From DATCZS01 sp036525795 (GTDB taxonomy: Bacteria; Actinomycetota; Acidimicrobiia; Spongiisociales; ZC4RG35): 38,750 bases of DNA. Positions 30,507 through 37,925 of the stretch are shown here, one piece after another; position 1 is the stretch's first letter, and each line of letters starts with the position of its first letter. The stretch lies in NCBI GenBank assembly GCA_036525795.1, contig DATCZS010000129.1, positions 1-38,750 of the forward strand, in the 5' to 3' direction. The notes under the pieces are model-generated. The model was not told where the DNA came from. It did not search any database and was given only the letters and a program-made list of their open reading frames with translations. Position numbers and translations under genes: made by a program.

Positions 30507-32120
30507 GTGCTCGAAGAGCTGGCCGTCAAGAACCTCGGCATCCTCGAATCCGCCCGAATCGACCCCGGTCCGGGATTCACGGTCATCACCGGCGAGACCG
30601 GAGCGGGAAAGACTCTCCTTCTCGGGGCGCTGAGAATGCTCCTCGGTGCCGATGCCAGGCCGGAGCTGGTCGGGCCGTTCGGAGAAGAGGCGCACGTGGA
30701 GGGACGCTTCCTCACCGAAGACGGCGCGGAGCTGGCGGCGGCCCGACGCCTGCCGCGCTCTGGGCGCAGCAAGGCCTATCTCGACGGTTCGATCGCCTCG
30801 GCAGTCGCCCTCGACGAGGCAACGGTCGAAATGGTCGAGGTGATCGGACAGCACGACCAGCTGCGACTGACCCGTCCATCTGAGGCGCGCCGGCTGGTCG
30901 ACCGGCATCTGGACCCGGAGGGCGTCAGCGTTCGACAGGAATACACGCGCGCCTGGGAGCGGCTGCGCGGCCTGCTGGAGGACCGCCGTGAGCTGGGAGG
31001 AGGCCGGACCGCCCTCGAGCGCGAGCGCGATCTCGCCGAGTTCCAGCTCACTGAGATCGACGGGGCTCGCATCGACCTCGGCAGGGACGTCGAGCTGGAA
31101 TCCCGTATCGACCGCATGCGGCATGCCGACACGATTCGCCAGCACCTCGATCGGGCCGCCGAGCTCGTCGAGGAAGCGCGGGAACGGTTCGCAGAGGCGG
31201 TCGGAGACATCCGCCGGGCGGGCAACCTGGCGGGAGATGGAGATCTCGAGCATCAGACCGGGTCGATCGAAGCCGAGCTGAATGAGCTTGCGCAGCGGCT
31301 GGGCGGAGAGCTGTCCGAACTCGAGATCGATCCGGCCGAGCTGACCCGAGCGGAAGAGCGGATGCAGGTGCTGGGCGAGATGCGGCGGAAATACGGCAGC
31401 GACCTCGAGGCCGTCCTCTCGTACCGGACCCAACTGGCCGAGCGGCACCGAGAGCTCACCGAGCTGCTGGAGCGGGCAGACCGGCTGGAGGCGATGGTGG
31501 TGGAAGCCGAAGCCGAGGTGGTGGCCCTTGGCGCACGGTTGCGGAACGTCCGCGCCGAGGCGGGTGCACGTCTGTCGGAGGCCGCTCTCCAGCACCTGAT
31601 CGAATTGGGGTTCGGCACGCCGTTGTTGATCGCCGACGTTGAGGCGGCCGAGCCCACGGCAGCGGGAGCAGATGCCGTGTCGATCAGGTTCGCCTCCGAC
31701 TCCCGCCTCGAAGCAGGAGACATCGCGAGGGTGGCGTCGGGGGGAGAGCTGAGCCGGCTGGTGTTGTCGCTTCGTCTGGCTGGTGGCGCCGGTGATGTCG
31801 CGACGGTGGTCTTCGACGAGATCGATGCCGGTGTCGGCGGAGTGACTGCGCTGGCGGTCGGGCGGAAGCTGGCCAACCTGGCGCGCGATCGGCAGGTGCT
31901 GTGTGTCACCCACCTGCCCCAGGTGGCGGTCTTCGCCGACACCCACTACGTGGTGGCACGGGGCGACATCACGGCCACCGTCACCCGGGTGGAGGGGCCC
32001 GAACGGCTCGACGAGCTCTCACGGATGATGTCCGGCCTTCCCGAAGGAGACCGCGCCAAGCGGGCGGCTGAAGAGCTGTTGGATCTGGCCAGGGCGACCC
32101 CGGGCACGGCGACGGAATAG
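30507..32120 (+). CDS. recN: DNA repair ATPase RecN
   Basis: RecN is an SMC-like ATPase acting early in double-strand break repair. The 537-residue protein begins (V)LEELAVKNLGILESARI and has Walker A ITGETGAGKTLLLGAL (about residues 27-42) and Q-loop IGQHDQLRLT. Long coiled-coil arms run from about 150 to 370, followed by the signature ARVASGGELSRLVLSLRL, Walker B VVFDEIDAGVGG and CVTHLPQVAVFAD. It is slightly shorter than typical RecN (~560-590), mainly in the coiled coil. GTG 30507 is 3 nt after nadK. The stop codon TAG forms the start of the -10-like TAGGAT that probably drives the next gene. Confidence 0.96.
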   Translation: MLEELAVKNLGILESARIDPGPGFTVITGETGAGKTLLLGALRMLLGADARPELVGPFGEEAHVEGRFLTEDGAELAAARRLPRSGRSKAYLDGSIASAVALDEATVEMVEVIGQHDQLRLTRPSEARRLVDRHLDPEGVSVRQEYTRAWERLRGLLEDRRELGGGRTALERERDLAEFQLTEIDGARIDLGRDVELESRIDRMRHADTIRQHLDRAAELVEEARERFAEAVGDIRRAGNLAGDGDLEHQTGSIEAELNELAQRLGGELSELEIDPAELTRAEERMQVLGEMRRKYGSDLEAVLSYRTQLAERHRELTELLERADRLEAMVVEAEAEVVALGARLRNVRAEAGARLSEAALQHLIELGFGTPLLIADVEAAEPTAAGADAVSIRFASDSRLEAGDIARVASGGELSRLVLSLRLAGGAGDVATVVFDEIDAGVGGVTALAVGRKLANLARDRQVLCVTHLPQVAVFADTHYVVARGDITATVTRVEGPERLDELSRMMSGLPEGDRAKRAAEELLDLARATPGTATE

Positions 32121-32123
32121 GAT
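32118..32123 (+). promoter_or_regulatory. Candidate leaderless -10 for the crotonase gene
   Basis: TAGGAT at 32118-32123, whose first three bases are the recN stop codon, is followed by exactly 7 nt and ATG 32131. No Shine-Dalgarno is present in the gap. Confidence 0.4.
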
Positions 32124-32130
32124 CACCTCG

Positions 32131-32907
32131 ATGGCAGGGATCCTGACGTCGACCACCGGTCCAGTGCATCGCATCGAGTTGGCCAGGCCGGAACGGCGCA
32201 ACGCCCTGTCCTTGGGCCTGATGGCGGAGCTGTCGGATGCGCTGGCGGCCGTACCGACAGAGGCCGAGGTCGTCGTCCTCTCTGCTCGGGGTCCGGTGTT
32301 CAGCGCCGGCCACGACATGGGGGAGATGATCGACCGCGACGCAGGCTTCTACGACCGCCTGTTCGGGTTGTGCACAGACATGATGCTCGCCATCCAGCGC
32401 CTTCCCCAGCCGGTGATCGCCCGGGTCCACGGCCCCGCCACGGCCGCCGGATGCCAGCTCGTCGCATCGTGTGACCTCGCAGTGGCGGCGGATACCGCCT
32501 GGTTTGCGACTCCGGGGGTGAAGATCGGCCTGTTCTGCACGACACCCATGGTCCCGATCATCCGAGCCGTGGGGCGCAAACGGGCGCTGGAGATGCTCTT
32601 GACCGGTCGCCCGGTCGACGCCGCCACCGCGGCATCCTGGGGGCTGGTCAATCGCGTCGTGCCCGCAGATGAGCTGGACGCCGCCGTTGGAGACTTCGTC
32701 GATGCCATCGTTGCCAGTTCGGCGCGGGTGGTGGGTCTCGGGAAGGAGGCGTTCTACCGGCAGGTCGACCTGGACCTGGGTGCGGCGTACGAGATCGCCG
32801 AGCCGATCATGGCGGCCAATGCGGCGCTGGCAGACGCCCAGGAAGGGATGACGGCGTTCCTGGAGAAGCGACCGCCGCGATGGCCCGAGTTCGGATCAGA
32901 CCGATGA
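32131..32907 (+). CDS. Enoyl-CoA hydratase/isomerase-family protein (ECHDC3-like)
   Basis: This 258-residue crotonase-fold protein has RIELARPERRNALSLGLMAE, GPVFSAGHDMGEM (oxyanion-hole region) and HGPATAAGCQLVASCDLAVA (CoA-binding and second oxyanion Gly). The segment where classical hydratases carry catalytic Glu reads ATPGVKIGLFCTTP, without the usual acidic residue, and AAGCQ lacks the other Glu. The sequence looks by eye like ECHDC3-type proteins (CQLVASCD, GLFC, LGKEAFYRQ, QEGMTAFLEKR). Enoyl hydration is therefore doubtful. It is followed after 10 nt by an acyl-CoA synthetase, suggesting a shared acyl-CoA role. Confidence 0.88.
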   Translation: MAGILTSTTGPVHRIELARPERRNALSLGLMAELSDALAAVPTEAEVVVLSARGPVFSAGHDMGEMIDRDAGFYDRLFGLCTDMMLAIQRLPQPVIARVHGPATAAGCQLVASCDLAVAADTAWFATPGVKIGLFCTTPMVPIIRAVGRKRALEMLLTGRPVDAATAASWGLVNRVVPADELDAAVGDFVDAIVASSARVVGLGKEAFYRQVDLDLGAAYEIAEPIMAANAALADAQEGMTAFLEKRPPRWPEFGSDR

Positions 32908-32917
32908 AGGTGAGTCG

Positions 32918-34528
32918 ATGACGACCGATCCCGTCCATGTCTCGCAGTTGACTCCGCTGCTCTTTCTGGAGCGTTCGGCCGATGTCTTCGGTGACCGGAC
33001 CGCGATCGTCTACGAGGACCGCACGCTCACGTACGAGGACATGCGCAGTGATGCGATCCGGCTGGGTCGGGCCCTCGAGGCCAGCGGCGTGTCCGCAGGC
33101 GACCGGGTGGCATACCTGATGCCCAATCTGCCCGAGATGCTGGTCGCCCACTTCGGCGTCCCCGCCATCGGCGCGGTGCTGGTCGCCATCAACACGCGCC
33201 TCTCCGGACAGGAGATCGAATACATCCTCCAGCACTCCGGAGCGTCGCTGCTGGTGGTCGACACCGCCCTCCACCCGGTGATTGCCCCTCGCCTGGCGGC
33301 GTGTCCGGACCTGCGCGAGGTGATCACGGTTCACGACTCGTACTCGGGCGCGGATGACGTCGACGGCGGGGTCGGCTATGCGGATTTCGTCGCCAGAGGC
33401 TCGGATGATCCGCTGCCATTTCGGGTCGACGACGAGGACAGGGTCATCTCGATCAACTACACCTCGGGCACCACCGGGAGGCCCAAGGGGGTCATGTACA
33501 CCCATCGCGGCGCCTACCTCAACGCCATGGCCGAGGTCGTGCACTCCCGCCATTCCACCGACAGTGTCTACCTGTGGACGCTGCCGATGTTCCACTGCAA
33601 CGGGTGGTGCACGACCTGGGGAGTGACCGCCATCGGTGGACGGCACGTCTGCCTGCGGGCCGTCGACCCCTCCCGCATCTGGCGCCTGATCGAGGAACAG
33701 GGCGTCACCCACCTGAACGCGGCGCCGACGGTGCTCATCTCGCTGGCAAACCATCCCGATGCGAGGCCGTTTGTCTCCACCTTCACCGTGACCACCGCCG
33801 GGGCGCCGCCGAGTCCGACCATCATCGCCCAGATGTCGAACCTGGGGGCCGACATCGTCCACGTCTACGGCCTCACCGAGACCTACGGCCCGATGACGAT
33901 CTGTGAGGTTCAGGACGCCTGGGCGGGCGAGCCAGACGACGTGCGCTATCGCCTGATGGCCCGACAGGGGATGGCCTTCGTGGGCGCCGATCCGATCCGG
34001 GTGGTCGACCCTGCGATGGACGACGTGCCCCGCGACGGCGCAACGATCGGCGAGGTCGTGATGCGGGGCAACAACGTGATGAAGGGCTACTACGACGATC
34101 CCGAGGCCACCGCTGTCGCCTTCGCCGGGGGGTGGTTCCATTCCGGCGACCTGGCGGTCTGGCACCCGGACGGCTACATCGAGCTGCGCGATCGCTCGAA
34201 GGACATCATCATCTCGGGCGGCGAGAACATCTCCACCATCGAGGTCGAACAGGCGGTGGTCAGCCACCCGGCAGTGCTGGAGTGCGCGGTGGTGGCGATG
34301 CCGCACGACCACTGGGGCGAGCGGCCGAAGGCGTACGTCACGCTCAAAGAGGGGAAGCACGCCGATCCCGACGAGATCATCGAGCACGTGAGGGGGCGCC
34401 TCGCGACGTTCAAGGCTCCCGACGAGGTGGAGATCGTGGACGCCCTCCCCAAGACCTCGACAGGAAAGATCCAGAAGTACGTCCTTCGCGACGCCCTCTG
34501 GAAGGGTCACACCGCCCGTATCCATTGA
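32918..34528 (+). CDS. Acyl-CoA synthetase (AMP-forming, fatty-acid type)
   Basis: The 536-residue ANL-superfamily enzyme activates a carboxylic acid with ATP and couples it to CoA. Core motifs are ISINYTSGTTGRPKGVMYTH (A3, phosphate binding), LPMFHCNGWC, VYGLTETYGP (A5), GWFHSGDLAVWHPDGYIELR (A7), DRSKDIIISGGENIS (A8 hinge) and the catalytic lysine in PKTSTGKIQKYVLR (A10). The FHCNGW segment is typical of medium/long-chain acyl-CoA synthetases of the FadD/AlkK group. ATG 32918 has AAGGTGAG upstream. Chain-length preference cannot be read from sequence. Confidence 0.92.
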   Translation: MTTDPVHVSQLTPLLFLERSADVFGDRTAIVYEDRTLTYEDMRSDAIRLGRALEASGVSAGDRVAYLMPNLPEMLVAHFGVPAIGAVLVAINTRLSGQEIEYILQHSGASLLVVDTALHPVIAPRLAACPDLREVITVHDSYSGADDVDGGVGYADFVARGSDDPLPFRVDDEDRVISINYTSGTTGRPKGVMYTHRGAYLNAMAEVVHSRHSTDSVYLWTLPMFHCNGWCTTWGVTAIGGRHVCLRAVDPSRIWRLIEEQGVTHLNAAPTVLISLANHPDARPFVSTFTVTTAGAPPSPTIIAQMSNLGADIVHVYGLTETYGPMTICEVQDAWAGEPDDVRYRLMARQGMAFVGADPIRVVDPAMDDVPRDGATIGEVVMRGNNVMKGYYDDPEATAVAFAGGWFHSGDLAVWHPDGYIELRDRSKDIIISGGENISTIEVEQAVVSHPAVLECAVVAMPHDHWGERPKAYVTLKEGKHADPDEIIEHVRGRLATFKAPDEVEIVDALPKTSTGKIQKYVLRDALWKGHTARIH

Positions 34529-34536
34529 CGGGCGCG

Positions 34537-34572
34537 CCGGTGCACCGGTCCGGTCCCTGACGGTGCTACGGT
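34537..34572. promoter_or_regulatory. Palindrome and -10 candidate upstream of pyrG
   Basis: CCGGTGCACCGG at 34537-34548 is a perfect 12-bp palindrome just after the acyl-CoA synthetase stop (weak terminator or operator). TACGGT at 34567-34572, in the octamer GCTACGGT also found at 6864-6871, would give pyrG a ~46-nt leader with GGGGAG before its ATG. Confidence 0.35.
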
Positions 34573-34624
34573 GGCATCCCGTGTTGCAAGAGTTGATCTC
34601 ACGCCGCGGAATCAGGGGAGCCTC

Positions 34625-36280
34625 ATGACCGATCGGCCCACCAAGTACGTCTTCGTGACAGGAGGCGTGGTCTCCTCTCTCGGCAAGGGCATCACCGCAG
34701 CGTCGCTCGGCCGGCTCCTCAAGGCGCGGGGCGTGAACGTCGTCATCCAGAAGCTCGACCCGTACATCAACGTCGATCCGGGCACCATGAACCCGTTCCA
34801 GCACGGCGAGGTGTTCGTGACCGACGACGGAGGCGAAACCGACCTCGACCTGGGCCACTACGAGCGGTTCATCGGCACCAACCTCCGGCGTTCGTCCAAC
34901 GTCACGGCCGGCTCGGTGTACCTCTCGGTGATCAAGAAGGAACGCCGCGGCGACTATCTGGGTGACACGGTCCAGGTGATCCCCCACATCACCAACGAGA
35001 TCAAGCACCGGGTTCGCCAGGTGGGCGACGACGGAGCCGATGTCGTCATCACCGAAGTGGGCGGAACCGTGGGGGACATCGAGGGGCTTCCCTTCCTCGA
35101 AGCCATCCGCCAGTTCGCCAACGACGTGGGCCGGGCCAACGCCATGTTCATCCACGTCACCCTCGTCCCATACATCGCCTCGAGCGAGGAGTTGAAGTCG
35201 AAGCCCACCCAGCACTCGGTGGCCGAGCTCCGATCCAAGGGCATCACCCCGGATGTGATCGTGGTCCGCTCCGACCGCCCTATCGACGACTCCGTGCGAC
35301 GGAAGATCTCGCTGTTCTGCGATGTATCCACCAAGGCCGTCATCAGCGCGACGGATGCATCCAACATCTACGAGGTGCCCCTGGTGCTTCACGACGGCGG
35401 GCTCGACCATGTGGTCTGTGAGCGCCTCGGCCTCGTCACCGGTCCTCCGAATCTCGACGGCTGGAGAGCGATGGTGGAGCGCTCGATGAGGGCCACCGAC
35501 GAGGTGACGATCGGGATCGTCGGCAAGTACGTCGATCTTCCCGACGCCTACCTGTCGGTGGCAGAGGCGCTGAGACATGCTGCCGGTGCTCAGGGCCTGT
35601 CGCTCGACCTGCGGTGGGTTCCTTCGGACGAGCTCACGGGGATGCTCGCCGAGAGCTACCTCGAGGATCTGGACGGCATCGTGGTGCCGGGCGGATTCGG
35701 CCCCCGCGGCGTCGAGGGGAAGGTGGCGGCGATCCGCCATGCTCGCGAGCACCGGATGCCATTCCTCGGTCTGTGCCTCGGACTGCAGTGTGCGGTCATC
35801 GAGTTCGCCCGAAACGTGCTCGGTCTCTCCGACGCGAACAGCACCGAGTTCGACCCCACCTCGGCCCACCCGGTGATCGACCTGATGGCAAGTCAGCAGG
35901 ACGTGGAGGAAAAGGGAGGGACCATGCGGCTGGGGTTGTACCCGGCCAAGCTGGTCGAGGGGACGACGGTCCGCGCGCTCTACGGGCACGAACTGATCTA
36001 CGAACGGCACCGCCATCGGTGGGAGGTGAACAATCGGTACCGGTCCGACCTGGAGGACCACGGCATGCGTCTGAGCGGCCTCGCCCCGGACGACTCCCTC
36101 GTCGAGTTCATCGAACTGGACGATCACCCCTTCTTCGTCGCCACCCAGGCGCACCCCGAGTTCAAGTCGCGCCCGGACGATCCGCATCCGCTCTTCGGAG
36201 GTCTGGTGGCCGCCGCCGCCGACGCTCGGCGGCGCACCCGGGACAGCGAGGGCGTGGGGGAATCGGCCAAGGTCACGTGA
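34625..36280 (+). CDS. pyrG: CTP synthase
   Basis: PyrG makes CTP from UTP, ATP and glutamine. The 551-residue enzyme has the synthetase domain (YVFVTGGVVSSLGKGITAAS, KLDPYINVDPGTMNPFQHGE, EVGGTVGDIEGLPFLEAIRQ) and a C-terminal class I glutamine amidotransferase. In the latter, the nucleophile Cys lies in FLGLCLGLQCAVIEFARN and the His-Glu pair in ATQAHPEFKSRP. ATG 34625 has GGGGAG 4 nt upstream; codons upstream lie in the leader. The stop overlaps the Nudix GTG. In M. tuberculosis pyrG (Rv1699) also lies after recN and before a Nudix gene and xerD. Confidence 0.97.
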   Translation: MTDRPTKYVFVTGGVVSSLGKGITAASLGRLLKARGVNVVIQKLDPYINVDPGTMNPFQHGEVFVTDDGGETDLDLGHYERFIGTNLRRSSNVTAGSVYLSVIKKERRGDYLGDTVQVIPHITNEIKHRVRQVGDDGADVVITEVGGTVGDIEGLPFLEAIRQFANDVGRANAMFIHVTLVPYIASSEELKSKPTQHSVAELRSKGITPDVIVVRSDRPIDDSVRRKISLFCDVSTKAVISATDASNIYEVPLVLHDGGLDHVVCERLGLVTGPPNLDGWRAMVERSMRATDEVTIGIVGKYVDLPDAYLSVAEALRHAAGAQGLSLDLRWVPSDELTGMLAESYLEDLDGIVVPGGFGPRGVEGKVAAIRHAREHRMPFLGLCLGLQCAVIEFARNVLGLSDANSTEFDPTSAHPVIDLMASQQDVEEKGGTMRLGLYPAKLVEGTTVRALYGHELIYERHRHRWEVNNRYRSDLEDHGMRLSGLAPDDSLVEFIELDDHPFFVATQAHPEFKSRPDDPHPLFGGLVAAAADARRRTRDSEGVGESAKVT

Positions 36281-36810
36281 CGTTCCGCCCGGTTCGCAGT
36301 CGCGAGCTCGGGCGGGGAGTGCTGATCGCACTCGAATCGCTGGAGCTGATCGCACCGGACGGACGCCCCATCGTCCGCGACGTGGTCCGCCATCCGGGCG
36401 GGGTCGCCGTGCTTCCCGTGGCCGATGAGCGTGTCTGGCTGGTCGATCAGTACCGCCCCGCGATCGGTCGGAGGATCCTCGAGGTCCCGGCGGGCAAGCT
36501 CGACCATCCGGGGGAACCGCCGCTGGACGCCGCCGTCAGGGAGCTCGGCGAAGAGATGGGGATGAGCGCCGACCGGTGGGTGCCATTGGGTCGGATGCTG
36601 CCTTCTCCGGGCTACACCGACGAGGTGATTCATCTCTTCGCAGCAGACGGTATCGTCGCCGGGAAAAGGCGCCCCCAAGGGGCGGAAGAAGACGATGCGG
36701 TCATCGTCGAACTGACACTGGACGACGCAATGGGCCGACTGGAGCGGGGCGAGATCGACGACGCCAAGACCCAGTTGGCCCTGCTGGCGTGGACGAGGAG
36801 ACGGACGTGA
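36277..36810 (+). CDS. Nudix hydrolase, ADP-ribose pyrophosphatase type
   Basis: From GTG 36277 the 177-residue protein shows VLPVADERVWLVDQYRPAIG and RRILEVPAGKLDHPGEPP, followed by AAVRELGEEMGM, a Nudix box with the upstream arginine/glutamate pattern of ADP-ribose pyrophosphatases. Then come MLPSPGYTDEVIHLFAADGI and a helical C-terminus. M. tuberculosis Rv1700, an ADP-ribose pyrophosphatase, occupies the equivalent position between pyrG and xerD. GTG 36277 overlaps the pyrG stop (GTGA), and its own stop overlaps the alanine dehydrogenase start. Substrate assignment is by position and motif, not proven. Confidence 0.9.
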   Translation: MTFRPVRSRELGRGVLIALESLELIAPDGRPIVRDVVRHPGGVAVLPVADERVWLVDQYRPAIGRRILEVPAGKLDHPGEPPLDAAVRELGEEMGMSADRWVPLGRMLPSPGYTDEVIHLFAADGIVAGKRRPQGAEEDDAVIVELTLDDAMGRLERGEIDDAKTQLALLAWTRRRT

Positions 36811-37925
36811 TCATCGGTGTTCCCTGCGAGGTCAAGACGGCCGAGTTCCGTGTGGCGATCACCCCCGTGGGGGTTCGTGAGCTCACCGAACACGGCCACA
36901 CGGTGATCATCGAGCGCGATGCAGGCGAAGGGTCGACCATTCACGACGAGGAGTATCAGGCGCAGGGAGCGCGCATCGTCCCAGACGCCGAGGCAGTGTT
37001 CGACGCGGCCGACATGATCCTCAAGGTGAAGGAACCCCAACACCAGGAGGTGCAGATGCTGCGGCCGGGGCAGCTGCTCTTCACCTATCTGCACCTCGCC
37101 GCATACCCGACGCTGGCCCACGGCTTGCTGGAACGAGGGATCGTGGCCGTCGCCTATGAGACCGTGCAGCTCCCGGACCGGTCGCTGCCGCTGCTGGCGC
37201 CGATGTCGGAGGTCGCCGGCCGCATGGCCACCCAGGCCGGGGCCCACTTCCTGGAGAAGGCCGCCGGCGGCCGGGGTCTGCTGCTGGGCGGCGTGCCCGG
37301 TGTGCGGCCAGGAAAGGTGGTGATCATCGGCGGCGGGACGTCCGGTGCCAACGCCGCCGCCATCGCAGTCGGGCTCCAGGCCCACGTGACGGTGCTCGAC
37401 CGGGACCTCACCAAGTTGCGGGCGCTCGATTCGGTCTACGGCGGCCGGCTGGTGACGATGGCGTCGAACCGGCTCACGATCGAAGAACTCGTCACCGACG
37501 CCGATCTGGTGATCGGATCTGTGCTGATACCGGGGGCGGCCGCCCCCAAGCTCGTCACCGAAGACATGATCCGGGCGATGCGCCGGGGGGCGGTGGTGGT
37601 GGACATCGCCATCGACCAGGGGGGATGTTTCGAGACGAGCCGCGAGACCACCCACGACGACCCGGTGTATCAGGTTCACGACGTCTTGCACTACGCCGTG
37701 GGGAACATCCCCGGGGCGGTACCGCACACCTCCACCTACGCATTGACCAACGCCACGCTCCCGTACGTGCTGACCCTGGCAGACCTCGGGATCCGCGACG
37801 CCATGACGCGACACCCGGAGCTGGTGTCCGGCGTGAACATCGTGGAATCCTCCATCACCCACCCGGCGGTGGCGGCCAGCCTCGGATTCGAGGCCGTCGA
37901 TCCCTGGCTGGCCCTGGCGTCGTGA
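36807..37925 (+). CDS. ald: Alanine dehydrogenase
   Basis: Ald reversibly deaminates L-alanine to pyruvate with NAD. The 372-residue protein has (V)IIGVPCEVKTAEFRVAITP, ILKVKEPQ (substrate Lys), LFTYLHLAAYP (catalytic His) and YETVQLPDRSLPLLAPMSEV. The NAD-binding VVIIGGGTSGANAAAIAVG and the active-site Asp region DIAIDQGGCFETSRETTH follow; length equals the usual 371. GTG 36807 overlaps the Nudix stop and has GAGGAG 5 nt upstream, favouring it over GTG 36792. Its position between the pyrG-adjacent Nudix and xerD genes is an addition to the M. tuberculosis order, where ald lies elsewhere. Confidence 0.95.
   Translation: MIIGVPCEVKTAEFRVAITPVGVRELTEHGHTVIIERDAGEGSTIHDEEYQAQGARIVPDAEAVFDAADMILKVKEPQHQEVQMLRPGQLLFTYLHLAAYPTLAHGLLERGIVAVAYETVQLPDRSLPLLAPMSEVAGRMATQAGAHFLEKAAGGRGLLLGGVPGVRPGKVVIIGGGTSGANAAAIAVGLQAHVTVLDRDLTKLRALDSVYGGRLVTMASNRLTIEELVTDADLVIGSVLIPGAAAPKLVTEDMIRAMRRGAVVVDIAIDQGGCFETSRETTHDDPVYQVHDVLHYAVGNIPGAVPHTSTYALTNATLPYVLTLADLGIRDAMTRHPELVSGVNIVESSITHPAVAASLGFEAVDPWLALAS

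Noticed and set aside
32807..36355. 1182-codon minus-strand frame
   Set aside because: Antisense to acyl-CoA synthetase and pyrG; low-complexity His/Val/Asp/Gly composition typical of a GC-rich shadow.
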